A stretch of 64,000 bases of DNA from contig NC_057835.1 of NCBI RefSeq assembly GCF_910594005.1, forward strand, positions 48,322,001 through 48,386,000. The letters are read 5' to 3'. The notes below the pieces were generated by a model that saw nothing but the letters and a program-made list of their open reading frames with translations, was not told where the DNA came from and did not search any database. Source of the stretch: Cervus elaphus. Lineage: Eukaryota; Chordata; Mammalia; Artiodactyla; Cervidae. A program made the position numbers and the translations under genes. This document shows positions 1 to 10,592 of the stretch, one piece after another (positions within the stretch are counted from its first letter, which is position 1; every line of letters begins with the position of its first letter).

Positions 1-447
1 GTAAGAAGTGCTGGCTTGAAACAGGTCTCCATCTCCCAGTGGGTGGATAAAGTGACCGGCAGCGTAGTAACATACTGACTCCCATCCTTAGAAATGAGAC
101 TCAGAAACCCATAAGTTTGGTGGCCTGTTGGGCTTTTGACTTTAAAACACCCTCAGGGTGACTGGAAAGTGTAGTCTGATTAGCAACCGGAGTCATAAAT
201 AGATTGACACTGGGTCATAAATAGATCGAGAACCATGTACTTTGCATTGTTGTCTCAGACCATAATTGATGCAGCAGGATTCAAATAGATCCTGACCAAC
301 TGGCTCATTTGGCCTGTGCCCAACTGCCCACAGATTTGCAGCTGCCAGGAACTACAGAGTGCAGGGCTATACTAGATGGGGAGTCCAACAAGCCCATAAT
401 GGAAGTGGCTGCAGTCTAGATATCTTGAGGTTACCTACTTTTCACTG
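1..447. other. intronic sequence, no recognised element
   Basis: No gene or repeat family is recognised. The phrase GTCATAAATAGAT occurs twice about 26 bp apart near 192-223, a small local duplication. Confidence 0.5.
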
Positions 448-895
448 GTCCATATAGTCAAAACTATGGTTTTTCCATTAGTCATGCATGGATGTGAGAG
501 TTGGACCAAAGAAGGCTGAGTGCCGAAGAATTGATGCTTTTGAACTGTGGTGTTGGAGAAGACTCTTGAGTCCCTTGGACAGCAAGGAGATCAAACCAGT
601 CAATCCTAAAGGAAATCAACCTTGAATATTCACTAGAAGGACTGATGCTGAAGCTAAAGCTCCAATTCTTTGGTCACCTGATGTGAAGATCCAGCTCATT
701 AGAAAATACCCTGATGCTGAGAAAGATTGAAGGCAGGAGGAGAAGGGGATGACAGAGGATAAGATGGGTGGATGGCATCACCGACTCAATGGACATGAAT
801 TTGAGCAAACTCTGGGAGATAGTGGAGGACAGGGGAGCCTGGTGTGCTGCAGTCAATGGGGTCACAAAGAGTCAGACACAACTTAGCAACTAAAC
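448..895 (+). mobile_element. BovB (RTE) LINE 3' fragment
   Basis: The sense strand shows BovB hallmarks in order: the region encoding the GCESWT-like motif, the segment that in intact copies encodes LRVPW, and the ATGGGGTCACAAAGAGTCAGACACAAC end shared with Bov SINEs. It covers the C-terminal end of the reverse-transcriptase ORF and has several frameshifts. It is a 5'-truncated dead copy. Confidence 0.9.
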
Positions 896-1099
896 AACTT
901 TACACTGAGTTGGCATTGTAGCAAAGATCACGACCACATGTCCCTCTGCAGGGAAGCACACGAGATGGCTCTCCCACTTTTCTAACTGAACCCAAATCAG
1001 AGATCCTAACTTCCAAGTAGAGATAGCACAGCTTTGGAAATATAAACAACAAAAACAGTAATGAAAATAGTAATGAACCTTCCTACAAATGTTTCCATG

Positions 1100-1290
1100 T
1101 AGTCGACATTATTCCAAGCACTCGAAATGGATTGCATCACTTAATCCTTCAACAACCCTGGGAGGCAGATCCAGTGATTCCCTCTTTGCAGATCAGGAGA
1201 CAGAGTGGTGCAAAAATGATCCACAGTGAGTCGTTTAGCTGCTGAGTGCTGGTCTGAGCCTGGGCAGTCTGACCTTAGGATCCCCAGGCT
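1100..1290 (-). repeat. MIR-like ancient SINE relic
   Basis: The phrase CAACAACCCTGGGAGGCAGATCC followed by GATCAGGAGACAGAG resembles the MIR core (read on the opposite strand). It is strongly diverged. Confidence 0.5.
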
Positions 1291-2141
1291 GTAATTGGTT
1301 GTAAGAGTCCAAAGGAGCACAGAAGCAGCCATGGGGACAAGGAACTATAGGCAGGGGTCAGAAGCATTTAGTAATGGGTATTGTCTCTGAACACATAGCT
1401 CAAGAAAATGCAGTTTTGTCATTTTCTCTCCCCAACAGTGTAGTATCTTCTCTGGTGATTCCTACTAGGAACCATTGATTACCGAAAATGGTTCGTGAAG
1501 CAATCCAATTAAGTGAGCCAAGAATTACATGTCAAGTTGTTACCATCTTTATTTGCTTATGTCAAGTGGAGTCAGAGTCCTTCTGTGATCAGCAAAGCAA
1601 GTGTAAAGTGGTTGATTAATTTCCTTTAAGTTTCGTCAAAAAATTTGTGGGCAGGGAATCTAATTTTCAGTTTAATTTTCCTTCCTAACACAGACATTCC
1701 ATTTTTTTCTTTCCCTCTCTCTCCCCCAATTACTGCTAGCCAGAACGTATCATCTGTAGTTTCATTTTACTTGAGTGTTGGGTTAATAATTTTAATTTGA
1801 ATCCTTCTCCCTTCTTATCTTTATTTTAAGTAATTTGTACGGATGCTCCATTGCAAACCTGCTTAAATAGACATCAGCCATTTTGCAGAATACCTGAAAA
1901 AGCAAAAGACTTTTTGTCCTTTAAAGTCCTTCCCACACTGAAAGTCTTTTTGTGTGTGTGGCTAATAATTATATTTTGTGGGATTCATTGTGTGCCTACA
2001 ATGGGCTGAAAATGGAGGAAACACGCGGGTGAATAAAACTTATACTTACAACTGCCTTTTTCTCATATATAAAATGAAGATGGTAAGTGGATTTCTTTCA
2101 TAGAGTTGTGATTACATTATATAGTCTTTGCAAATGTCCTG
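1291..2141. other. unique AT-rich intron
   Basis: No gene or confidently recognised repeat. The T-rich and TAAT-bearing stretch at 1600-1960 is ordinary intron by eye. Confidence 0.5.
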
Positions 2142-2324
2142 GCTTCCCTGGTGGCTCAGATGGTAAAGAATCCACCTGTATTGGAGGAGACCCAGGTTTG
2201 ATCCCTGGGAAGATCCCTTGGGGAAGGAAATAGCAACCCACTCCAGTATTCTTGCCTGGAGAATCCCGTGGACATAGGAGCCTGGTGGACTACAGTCCAT
2301 GGGGTTGCAAAGAGTCAGACATGA
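2142..2324 (+). mobile_element. Bov-tA SINE
   Basis: Starts with the tRNA-Glu-derived head (GCTTCCCTGGTGGCTCAGAT, B-box region around GGTTTGATCC), followed by the BovA body (CACTCCAGTATTCTTGCCTGG) and the AGAGTCAGACATGA end. Confidence 0.93.
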
Positions 2325-2856
2325 ATTCTTAGTCTAAGTATTCAACAAATGTTAGCATTGGTCACATGGCTTCAAGGTTGGCTTCTGCTTCTATGACATG
2401 GAACCAGCTGGCCACCCTGGACTGAGAACTCTCTCCATGTTCTCCAAGCTCTCAGACCTGTCTTGAGACTCCTGCTTACTCTTTCCATGTTGCCAGTGCC
2501 TGAGTGTGACTTTTCAATCCTATATCAAGATTTCACCTAAAGACACACCGTGCTAGGTGTTAACTCGGGCTGTGTGATGGAGTGTGTGCTGGTTTCTTGT
2601 TGTTGGTATGAGGATGTGAGACAGAACATTTGTGATTTCTCCTCTAATTTGATTGTTCCCCTTTAGCTACCACTAAAGGATCAGTGACACTTTTTTTAAT
2701 AAAGTTAATCCATCTTAGAAAACTATGGGTATGCATGGACACCAACTCATCCCAGACTTAGCGTTGAAAGTCTTAAGTTCTAGGAACCCCTAAGGGTTAG
2801 TTTCCCAAGGACTGTCTCAGTTTTTAAGCTGAAAATCCCAGCTTCCAAGAACCTCC

Positions 2857-3057
2857 TTGAAAGAAAGTGAAAGTTGCTCAGTTGTGTCCAACTCTTTCTG
2901 ACCCCATGGACTATACAGTCCATAGAATTCTCCAGGCCAGAAAACTGGAGTGAGTAGCCTTTCCCTCCTCCAGGGGATCTTCCAAACCCAGGGATCAAAC
3001 CCAGGTCTCCCACATTGAAGGCAGATTCTTTACCAGCTGAGCCACCAGGGAAGCCCC
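2857..3057 (-). mobile_element. Bov-tA SINE with perfect target-site duplication
   Basis: Minus-strand copy ending in the reverse-complemented head GAGCCACCAGGGAAGCC. It is bracketed by a perfect 9-bp direct repeat AGAACCTCC at 2848-2856 and 3058-3066, which fixes the insertion boundaries. Confidence 0.95.
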
Positions 3058-3587
3058 AGAACCTCCCTGGTCCCAGGCAGACAAGGACGTTGGTCTCTCT
3101 AGATACAGAAGACCAAGGTTGTCAACAATGCATTCCTAACAGCTTATTTGTATGTAGTTATTATTTTGCCATAATGAAAAATAGGAGCTAATCATCCCTT
3201 TTGAAATACAATAACTGCTGTTAAAGTTCTGTGACACTGATGAGGCTTTACACGCTCTCCTGAGAGTCAGGAGGGATCCAGGTCTTAGCCTCTGTTTTGT
3301 ATGTATCTGAAGCTACGTATATCCCTTTCTCTCTAGTTAAACAGATTGTGGAAGTTCTATAGGGCTCTTCAAAATAACAAGACAATTGACAAATAAGTTG
3401 CTTTTATTGATTTAAAAATAACTGACTGGCTGGCAGGCAGACGGATGCCTTAGGTCAGCAGATCACATTTTTTAGTCTCTATAACAAGAATCAACCTAGA
3501 AAATGAGATAACTGTAAGAAAGGTGCTTGTTAATCATGGTGCTAGAGCAAAGGCAGTTGAGTCATCACATTAGAAAGCCATCAAGTT

Positions 3588-3764
3588 AATGTCAATGTAT
3601 GACAAAAACCACTACAATATTGTAAAGTAATTAGCCTCCAACTAATAAAAATAAATGAAAAAAAAAAACAACAAGATAGACATGTAATCAGATTCTCTAA
3701 AAATACATAATTTTGATGTTGTATAAATGAGACAATAAATAGAATTAATTGACAAAAAAAAAAA
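3588..3764 (+). mobile_element. 5'-truncated L1 3' end with second poly(A) (candidate 3' transduction)
   Basis: A perfect 16-bp direct repeat AGAAAGCCATCAAGTT lies at 3572-3587 and 3765-3780. Between the copies is a ruminant L1 3' tail (TGTATGACAAAAACC, ATATTGTAAAGTAATTAGCC), an 11-A run at 3658-3668, about 85 bp of non-L1 sequence containing AATAAA at 3734-3739, and a second, terminal A-run from 3754. This is the arrangement expected when an L1 transcript reads past its own weak poly(A) signal and carries flanking DNA with it. Confidence 0.85.
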
Positions 3765-3867
3765 AGAAAGCCATCAAGTTTTATGAGTTCCACTCCCTCA
3801 TCTGAAGATATGCAGTTAACCATTGAGCCATATGGGAGTTAAGAGTGTTACCCTTCACACAGTCAAA

Positions 3868-4018
3868 AATATAGTGGGCCCTGTGTATCTGAGCAGCCAC
3901 ATCTGTGGATTCAACCCGCTGCCGATCATTTAGTCCTGTAGTATGTATTGACAAAAAACATCTGTGTGTCAGTGGACCCGTGCAATTCAAGCCCATGATG
4001 TTCAAGGATCAACTGTGT
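3868..4018 (-). mobile_element. Tigger-like DNA transposon relic (MER8-like)
   Basis: Read on the minus strand it begins CAGTTGATCCTTGAACATCA and continues with GGGCTTGAATTGCACGGGTCCAC, the hallmark start of this family. It is old and non-coding. A second copy lies at 38357. Confidence 0.75.
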
Positions 4019-4413
4019 ATATCAGCTTGCAGTGTAGGCTAGGAAGTATGATCATTGCTTCCACAATATGCCCCTCAAAGATTCCAGTTTTATTTGATTG
4101 GAATGGCTCTCAGACATCACTCTTTTAAAAATTCTCTGGGTTATTCTAATTTTCATCCAGTGTTGTAGCAAAGGATGTTGAGAACCCTCTCTACCAGGTT
4201 GTACCAGACACATTGACAACCACGCATTCGACTTTTCTTTCACTCCATAAAGACCAAACCATTCTGTGAAGACAATACAGCAAAGTGTAACATCCACTCC
4301 TTTCTGTTTGTCATTTACTTGGGAAACTCCAGGTTATCTTATTAGGACTTGGGGGTGTTTCCAAACCCTTTCTTATGGTGAGATAAATCTCCATTTTTTT
4401 TTCCCCCCATTTT

Positions 4414-4530
4414 GGAGAAGAAAATGGCAACCCACTCCAGCATTCTTGCCTGGAAAATCTCATGGGCAGAGAGAAGCCTGGCAGGCTACAATCCATAGGG
4501 TTGCAAAGAATCAGACATGACTGAGCCACT
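4414..4530 (+). mobile_element. BovA monomer (head-less Bov SINE)
   Basis: Begins at GGAGAAGAAAATGGCAACCC and ends GACTGAGCCACTT. The tRNA-like head is absent, consistent with 5' truncation. Confidence 0.88.
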
Positions 4531-4535
4531 TCACT

Positions 4536-5095
4536 TTTTGTTCATTTTATTTTATTTAACTCTTAATTGAAAATTAACTACATTGTACATATAATGCATA
4601 TACACAATATATTTGCAATATGCAATAATTGTACTATTTTTAACTATACAGTATGTAATAACTCTACTAAAATAACTGCAATATTGTGTTAGTTTCAGGT
4701 GTATAGCAGAGTGATTCAGTTATATATAGATATAACTCCATATGTATATTTTTAGATTCTTTTCAATTATATATTATTACAAAATATTGAATATTGTACC
4801 CTATGTTATACAGTAAATCCTTGTTGGTTATCTATTTTACATATAGTAGTGAATAGCCATTAATCTCATATTCCTAATTAATCCCCACCACCACCACCAC
4901 CATCCCTTTTCCCTTTGGTAACCACAAGTATTTTTTCTATGTATTTGAGCTGTTTCTGTTTTGTAAGTAGATTCATTTGTGTTATCTTTTAGATTCCACA
5001 TATAAGTGATGTAGTGTTTGTCTTTCTCTGCTTCCCTTAGTATGATACTCTCTATGTCCATCCATGGTGCTGCAATTTCCATTTATAATTGATTC
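4536..5095 (-). mobile_element. L1 3' end, minus orientation
   Basis: Contains the reverse-complemented L1 3' UTR / ORF2-end phrases ATAGCAGAGTGATTCAGTTA, GATTCCACATATAAGTGATG and GTCCATCCATGGTGCTGCAA. A (CCA)n tract is embedded at 4885-4903. No intact coding sequence. Confidence 0.8.
4885..4903. repeat. (CCA)n microsatellite
   Basis: About six CCA/CAC units within the L1 relic. Confidence 0.85.
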
Positions 5096-6524
5096 TTACT
5101 AGCTCCAGTTTTAGGTAATACCATTTGCAAATGTTGCCTCCAAAGCTTAGCAGGGCGGCCCACCAGAAGACTAACAGGTGCTGTATTAGCTCAAAATAAA
5201 GAAGCCAGATAATACTAAACAGAATTATTTCTGTGTATCCTTTACTCCACTTTCAAACATCTTTCTTTTTTCCTTCCTGATTTGCATTTGGAAACTTTTG
5301 GAAGAAAACATTTATTCTTAGCTAAACAGTCAACATTCTACTGGTTAGATTTTCAGTTAATACCACTTTACCAAATATGAACAGCTCTCTTTACTTTATC
5401 TGATTATTTCCCTGGTTCTAACTGTTGTCAACCTTAGAAGCCCCTTTTTTCCGAGCCATCTTTTCTCTCAAGTGTTCTCTGTAGTGTTTCTAATTCAACT
5501 CCATGGGCTGGTGGAAATCCTGAGTTTCTGTCCGTTTCTTTCTGCAGGCTTCTTCAAGCTAGATAGTTCAGTCGTATTAAATAGTAATCTGTCTTACAAC
5601 ACAACTAATTTGGGTTCAGCAAAGTTAACTTCTTCGCTCATCACAGACATAACCCTAGTGCATTCCTTTGCAGTGGTTATTTGAGGGGACTTCTCCCAGG
5701 TCTCCTTTATTTTTTGCAAGGCCAGAGGGTGAAGGGCAGTATAAAAATGAAGGACCCACTGTAATCCTAATCCTTTTAGCATCACTGTGGGCTCTTTAAA
5801 GCTACTCCTGTAAGCTGCCTCTGAAATATGATTTTCATTTTTTTCAATGTGGAAACTCAGACATAGTCTCACAAAGAGATTAAACGACCTCCCCAAGGAC
5901 ATTCATTGCTAGTCAGAGGGTGATCCAGTAATCTAATTAAGGCCTTATAATTCCAGCAGTGTTGCCAAAACCACACTTTTCCCTCCTCCATCTGCCAAAC
6001 CCAGTAATTGAGCATGATGACTCGGCTGGCCCCTGGCCCTGGAATCCCTCTGATGCCCACAGCTGAAGCCATGTGACCACATTTACGGATTCTGCCCCGG
6101 GCCAAGGGCGTGGCATGCTGAAAGGTCGTTAATCAAGGGGGAATTTAAGGAATCCTCCTCCAGGATCAGATCTGGCCAGAGGGGCTTCTCTGGGTTTGAT
6201 CCTTATGGCTGTAGCATGGCCCCATATTGCACCCTGGTACTGGTCATAAATAGGATTACCATTCTCCTCTCCTTTGTTGGATTTTCCTATTTGTCCTTTG
6301 GTTCCTGCAAGGCTAGGTTGCCCAATGTGCCCTCCCAGAGTCAACGTTCTTTGAGCCGTTGCCAGGCAGCTTCCACCTGTCAGGCGGGCAGCCCTGCTTC
6401 TCCCGCCCATTCACCACCTGCTTGCCTTCCCACATGGCATTCACATGTGCCGTGGTCCCTGTGATTCCCAGATAAATGGCTCTCTTCTAGACCAACTGAC
6501 CTACACATATATGCCTATGAATAT
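5096..6524. other. intron without recognised recent repeats
   Basis: Mostly unique. A MIR-like relic on the minus strand sits at about 5840-5950 (GGAAACTCAGACATAGTCTC, CCTCCCCAAGG). The 6000-6470 portion is more GC-rich than its surroundings (CCTGGCCCTGGAATCC, CCCGCCCATTC) and includes open frames of 82-93 codons on both strands, but none has splice signals or a family I recognise. Confidence 0.5.
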
Positions 6525-6612
6525 AGGCCAATTCATGTTGATGTATGACAAAAACCATCACAATATTGTAAAGTAACTATCCTCCAATTCAAATAAATTT
6601 TAAGAAATTAAA
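6525..6612 (+). mobile_element. L1 3' tail fragment
   Basis: TTCATGTTGATGTATGAC followed by CACAATATTGTAAAGTAAC and an A/T-rich end is the ruminant L1 3' terminus; the same end occurs at 3588. It is severely 5'-truncated. Confidence 0.75.
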
Positions 6613-7975
6613 AATAGCGCCTTCCTGGGCCGCTATGTGTCACCGACACCTAGCCCCTTGCTGCCTGCTTGCCCAGGCTTCTCCCCCATCGCTGTAACTG
6701 GACTGCCTCTGGTCTGTAAATCTGTCTAGGTTCAAGGTTCTAGTTTTGTGCCACCACCTGTGAAGTTCCAGTGTGTTAGTCTGGACTGGAGCCATCCATA
6801 CCCTATACTAATTGAAGATGCTCTTTAGACTCAACACTTTCTCCCCGTTTTCATTTATTTCTTACAGAACTTAACCTTTTATCCTGGCATTTAGAGGTAA
6901 CCAGCAATCACCTTCTGTATTTCCAAGTGGCGTTTGGGCTATCTGCTTCTGATTTTGGAAATTCATTTCTCATTGTCCTTATTTTCAGCCATGGTGCCAG
7001 GTTTGTGTTTGTCTTTTCTTTCTCTGTTTTCTTCTTTCTTGTTTGATTTTGTGGAGGGTTCTGTTTAATCCACCTTTTACTGTATCATTCAAGCCAGAAG
7101 ATGGATGGATTGGTGGGTGGGTGAGTGGATGGACAGACATGTGAACATTCTACCTATTACCTTTTCAGTGATCCATCGTTGGCACAACCAGAGTATCCGG
7201 TGTGTGTGAAAATGGTGTATCTTTGTGTTTTTATCACTGTCCCCTCCACAGTACCTTAAATGTAGCTAACATTCAACACATGCCTAATATCAATAACAAG
7301 GCAAAAACTATTACCTTGTCAAATTCAGATTTGGTGTCAGAATGAAGGAGAGACTTCTACTAGTTTACCAGAATAACCACATCCTTCACTTTGTGTGGGA
7401 AGAGAAGCAAGACAAGGCTATTAAAATCTCTGGAAATAAGTGATGTATCTAAAGGGACCCTATTATCAGATGCACACATAGCCCTGAATTGCAGTATTTG
7501 AAAATATTAGAAATGAGAGAGATTTGAAATAAAGCAGCCTTAGGAAGGGACAGACATGGGACCAGAGTGAAGTTAGATTGTTAAAATACCTCAGAGCCAA
7601 GAGTCACAAAACAATATGCGGGTATTCCATAATTTATTAAACCTTTATGCACATTTTAGGATGCTTCCAAGTTTTCACTGTACAAATACCATAGCAACAC
7701 ACACGCACACCTACATGTGTACATTTTTACATATGTGTTTCTGCTTCTTCAAGACAGAACTTGAAGTGGAATTGCACTTTGTAAACATTCAGAAACACAC
7801 TAATTTCCCCTTCAAAAAGACAAAGCTAATCTGAGAGAGCACATTTCTCCATGGATATTATCAATTTTCTCAATACTTGCATATTTCTTGGGTAAGAACT
7901 TAAACATGGTTTTCCTCTGCGTGTCTGTGTTTATTAGTGAACACTGTAAGCTTTTGAAAATTAAGAGGTGAATCT
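6613..7975. other. intron with probable old L1 piece
   Basis: No gene. The portion at about 7620-7830 resembles an old minus-strand L1 (CTTGAAGTGGAATTGCACTTT). GGAT/GGTGGGT-rich sequence at 7098-7135 is a degenerate simple repeat. Confidence 0.4.
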
Positions 7976-8184
7976 GGCTTCCCTCGTAGCTCAATCGGTA
8001 AAGAATCTGCCTGCAGTGCAGGAGACTTGGGTTTGATTCCAGGTTGGGAAGATGCCCTGGAGAAGGAAATGGCAACCCACTCCAGTATTCTTGCCCGGAG
8101 AATCCCATGGACAGAGGAGCCTGGCAGGCTACAGTCCATAGGGTTGCAAGAGTTGGGCACGACTTGGCGAATAAACCACCACCA
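7976..8184 (+). mobile_element. Bov-tA SINE
   Basis: Head GCTTCCCTCGTAGCTCAATC, tRNA B-box region GGTTTGATTCC, body CACTCCAGTATTCTTGCC, ending TTGGGCACGACTTGGCG and a short A/C-rich tail. Confidence 0.93.
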
Positions 8185-8474
8185 CATCTGTATGTTTTAG
8201 GATGGAAAATATTTCAAAAATCTACTGTTAAGTAAAAAATAGTGATGGGCAGGGCTCACAGAAAACCATTTCTCCTATTTTGCATGTATATAGGTGTCAA
8301 ACACATAGGAAAGAAAATGTATGCAAGGCTATACCTCAAAGTGATGATTGTTGCTAACTCTGCTGAGAAGAATGGAGTTGGGAAAATAGTATGAAAAGAA
8401 TGGGTGACTCTTTGTACATCTGTACTCTTTGAATTGTTACAGAACATATGCATTCAAGAATTACCATGTATACT

Positions 8475-8820
8475 TTTTTTAAAAGATTTATTTATTGACT
8501 CGTCGGTTGTGCTGAGTCTTGGTTGCTGCACGTGGGCTTTCCCCACGTGGTGAGTGGGGGCTGCTCCTCATTACACTCCGCAGGCTTCTCCTTGCGGTGC
8601 TTCTCATGTCGTGGAGCACAGGCTGTAGGTGCAGGCTTCAGCAGTTGTATTGCATGGGCTCCGCAGTTGCAGTTCCCAGACTCTAGAGCGCAGGCTCAGT
8701 CATTGTGGTGTGCAGCCTTAGTTGCTCTGCTGCATGTGGGATCTTCCTGTACCAGGGATCAAACCAGTATCCCTTGCATTGCAAGGCAGATTCTTAATCA
8801 CTGGACCACTGCGGAAGCCC
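8475..8820 (-). mobile_element. CHR-2-type ruminant SINE
   Basis: Minus-strand copy: T-rich tail (AAAGATTTATTTATTGACT), then TGCTGAGTCTTGGTTGCTGC and the reversed tRNA-derived head ending at GCGGAAGCCC. Flanking repeats ACCATGTATAC (8464-8474) and ACCATATATAC (8821-8831) differ at one base and look like the target-site duplication. Confidence 0.88.
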
Positions 8821-8831
8821 ACCATATATAC

Positions 8832-9760
8832 CTTTTATAAAAACAAAACAGCCATCGTATAATGTCTCTGTCTCGGGTATCTGAGCCTTGGTTAAATGAC
8901 TGCTTGAATAGTAAATTATGTAAAACCCAACATATGCACAATCAACACCTCTTATATGGCAGACCTTGTCGGGGAGCCAATGAAGGGTAGAAATGATGGG
9001 CAGAACTATGAGTGCCCTTGAAATGCTCACAGTTGTCTCTGGTCTCAAATGTGTAGACAGATAATTAAACCCCACTGGAAACGGGACTCTAATGAAAGAA
9101 TGTTACCAACAACTATGGAAACAAGGCAGAAGGGGGTATTGGGGAGGTCCTCCCAGTGAGGTTGCATTTGACCTGGGGCTTAAAAATGTGTGAAAGAATT
9201 CTTCGGGTCAAGTGAAACTAACACCCTAGCAAGATAAAACATAATGTGCAGAGAAGGGGAGGAGAAATAGTTTATGTGACTGGGGAAGTAGTTCTGGGGC
9301 AATGATGGGTAATGAACCTGGGATGTTTTGTTGGGTACCAACAGTCGTGTCAAGTTTGCCCGATGGGACCATAGAAATGGGTCTCCTTTGTTCTTGCTTC
9401 CCCAGCACCCAGCCCAGCACAGCTTGAGAGAATGCATGAGTGTGTGCATGCAAGTGTCCCCACCATATAAGAGAACCCCACCATGTCACTGTCTGTGGCT
9501 CCATCATTCATGGTCTTCCCAACTCCTCTCCTATTCTCCTTCTTCACTGATAGTCTTCCTTTCCCTAATCTTTCAACTTCCTCAACCTTTTGGTTTCTTC
9601 TTTCCATCTCATTGATATCCTCATGTGTCCCTGTCCTGAAACTGCCTACTGTTGACCCTTCCCTCTCTCTGATTCCATTTCACCTTCACTCACTTGGGCT
9701 ACAGACTGGTTGTATTCCCATGGGTGCCCACCCCAACTGCTGCACTTCTCTTACCTTGTA
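8832..9760. other. intron, no recognised element
   Basis: No family is recognised with confidence. Several overlapping frames of 82-95 codons occur on both strands at 9180-9764, but they start in unrelated phases, lack splice context and are T/C-rich; I treat them as chance. Confidence 0.45.
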
Positions 9761-9829
9761 TTGAGTTGGCCAAAAAGTATGTTCAAGGTTTTCATAAGAT
9801 CTTACAAATGAACTTTTTGGCCAACCCAA
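9761..9829. mobile_element. mariner-derived mini-element (MITE)
   Basis: Terminal inverted repeats TTGAGTTGGCCAAAAAGT and, reversed, TTGGGTTGGCCAAAAAGTT enclose about 30 bp. A TA dinucleotide precedes the left end, as expected of Tc1/mariner insertion. Non-coding; related copies at 39022 and 49346. Confidence 0.88.
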
Positions 9830-9884
9830 TGCTGCTACCATATACTGCTCTTACCCACTTATATTTCTCTCTCTTTTGAAACCC

Positions 9885-10210
9885 TTGGCTTCAAGCCCTC
9901 ATTTTTCATCTTTGTGTCCCCAGCAGATGGAATCGTGCCTGGTATATAAGACTTGCTTTTTGTTGTGGCTTACTCACTCAGTCGTGTCCTGCTCTTTTGC
10001 AACCCCATGGACTGTAGCCCGCCAAGCTCCTCTGTGCATGGGATTTCCCAGGCAAGAATACTGGAATAGGTTGCTAATCCCCTTCTCCAGGGGATCTTCC
10101 TGACCCAGGGATCGAACCTGTGTTTTCTGAATTGAGGGCAGATTCTTTACTGCTGCGTTACCAGGGAAGCCCCTAGTAAGTGCTTAGTAAATGTTGAATA
10201 AATGAATCTT
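9885..10210 (+). repeat. L2 3' end interrupted by a Bov SINE
   Basis: The left part CATCTTTGTGTCCCCAGCAG...GTGCCTGGTATATAA and the right part AGTGCTTAGTAAATGTTGAATAAATGAAT are the two halves of an L2 3' end. The Bov SINE at 9964-10172 separates them. Confidence 0.75.
9964..10172 (-). mobile_element. Bov-tA SINE nested in L2
   Basis: Minus-strand copy with the BovA body (GCAAGAATACTGGAATAGG), a tRNA-like segment (GGGATCGAACCTG) and reversed head ACCAGGGAAGCCC. It is younger than the L2 that it splits. Confidence 0.92.
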
Positions 10211-10383
10211 ACCTCCATTTAAGGATGGGCTATTGATTGTTAGTTTCTGTTTTTATACCTGGCCCATCAAACAGTACAATGTTCTGTGTCCCTATTGGAC
10301 AGTGCAATTCTGTGGTTATAGAACAATGCAAGTAAATCATAGTTCATGGGATGGAGCATTTGTGAGAGTCAGTATCATATGGG

Positions 10384-10592
10384 GGGCTTGCCAGGTGGCT
10401 CAGTGGTAAAGAATCTGCCTGCCAATGCAGGAGACACAGGTTCAGTCCCTGGGTCAGGAAGATCCCCTGGAGAAGGAAATAGTAACCCATTCCAGTATTC
10501 TTGCCTGGGAAATCTCATGAACAAGGAGCCTGGTAGGCTACCTTCCATGGGGTTATACAGAGATGGACACACGTTAGTGACTACACAATAAT
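10384..10592 (+). mobile_element. Bov-tA SINE
   Basis: GGCTTGCCAGGTGGCTCAGT head, CCTGCCAATGCAGGAGACAC, BovA body ending GATGGACACACGTTAGTGAC, and an (AAT/AAC)-rich tail. Confidence 0.92.

Noticed and set aside
9180..9764. Cluster of six overlapping frames of 82-95 codons
   Set aside because: All phases and both strands are open because of T/C-rich composition; no product recognised.
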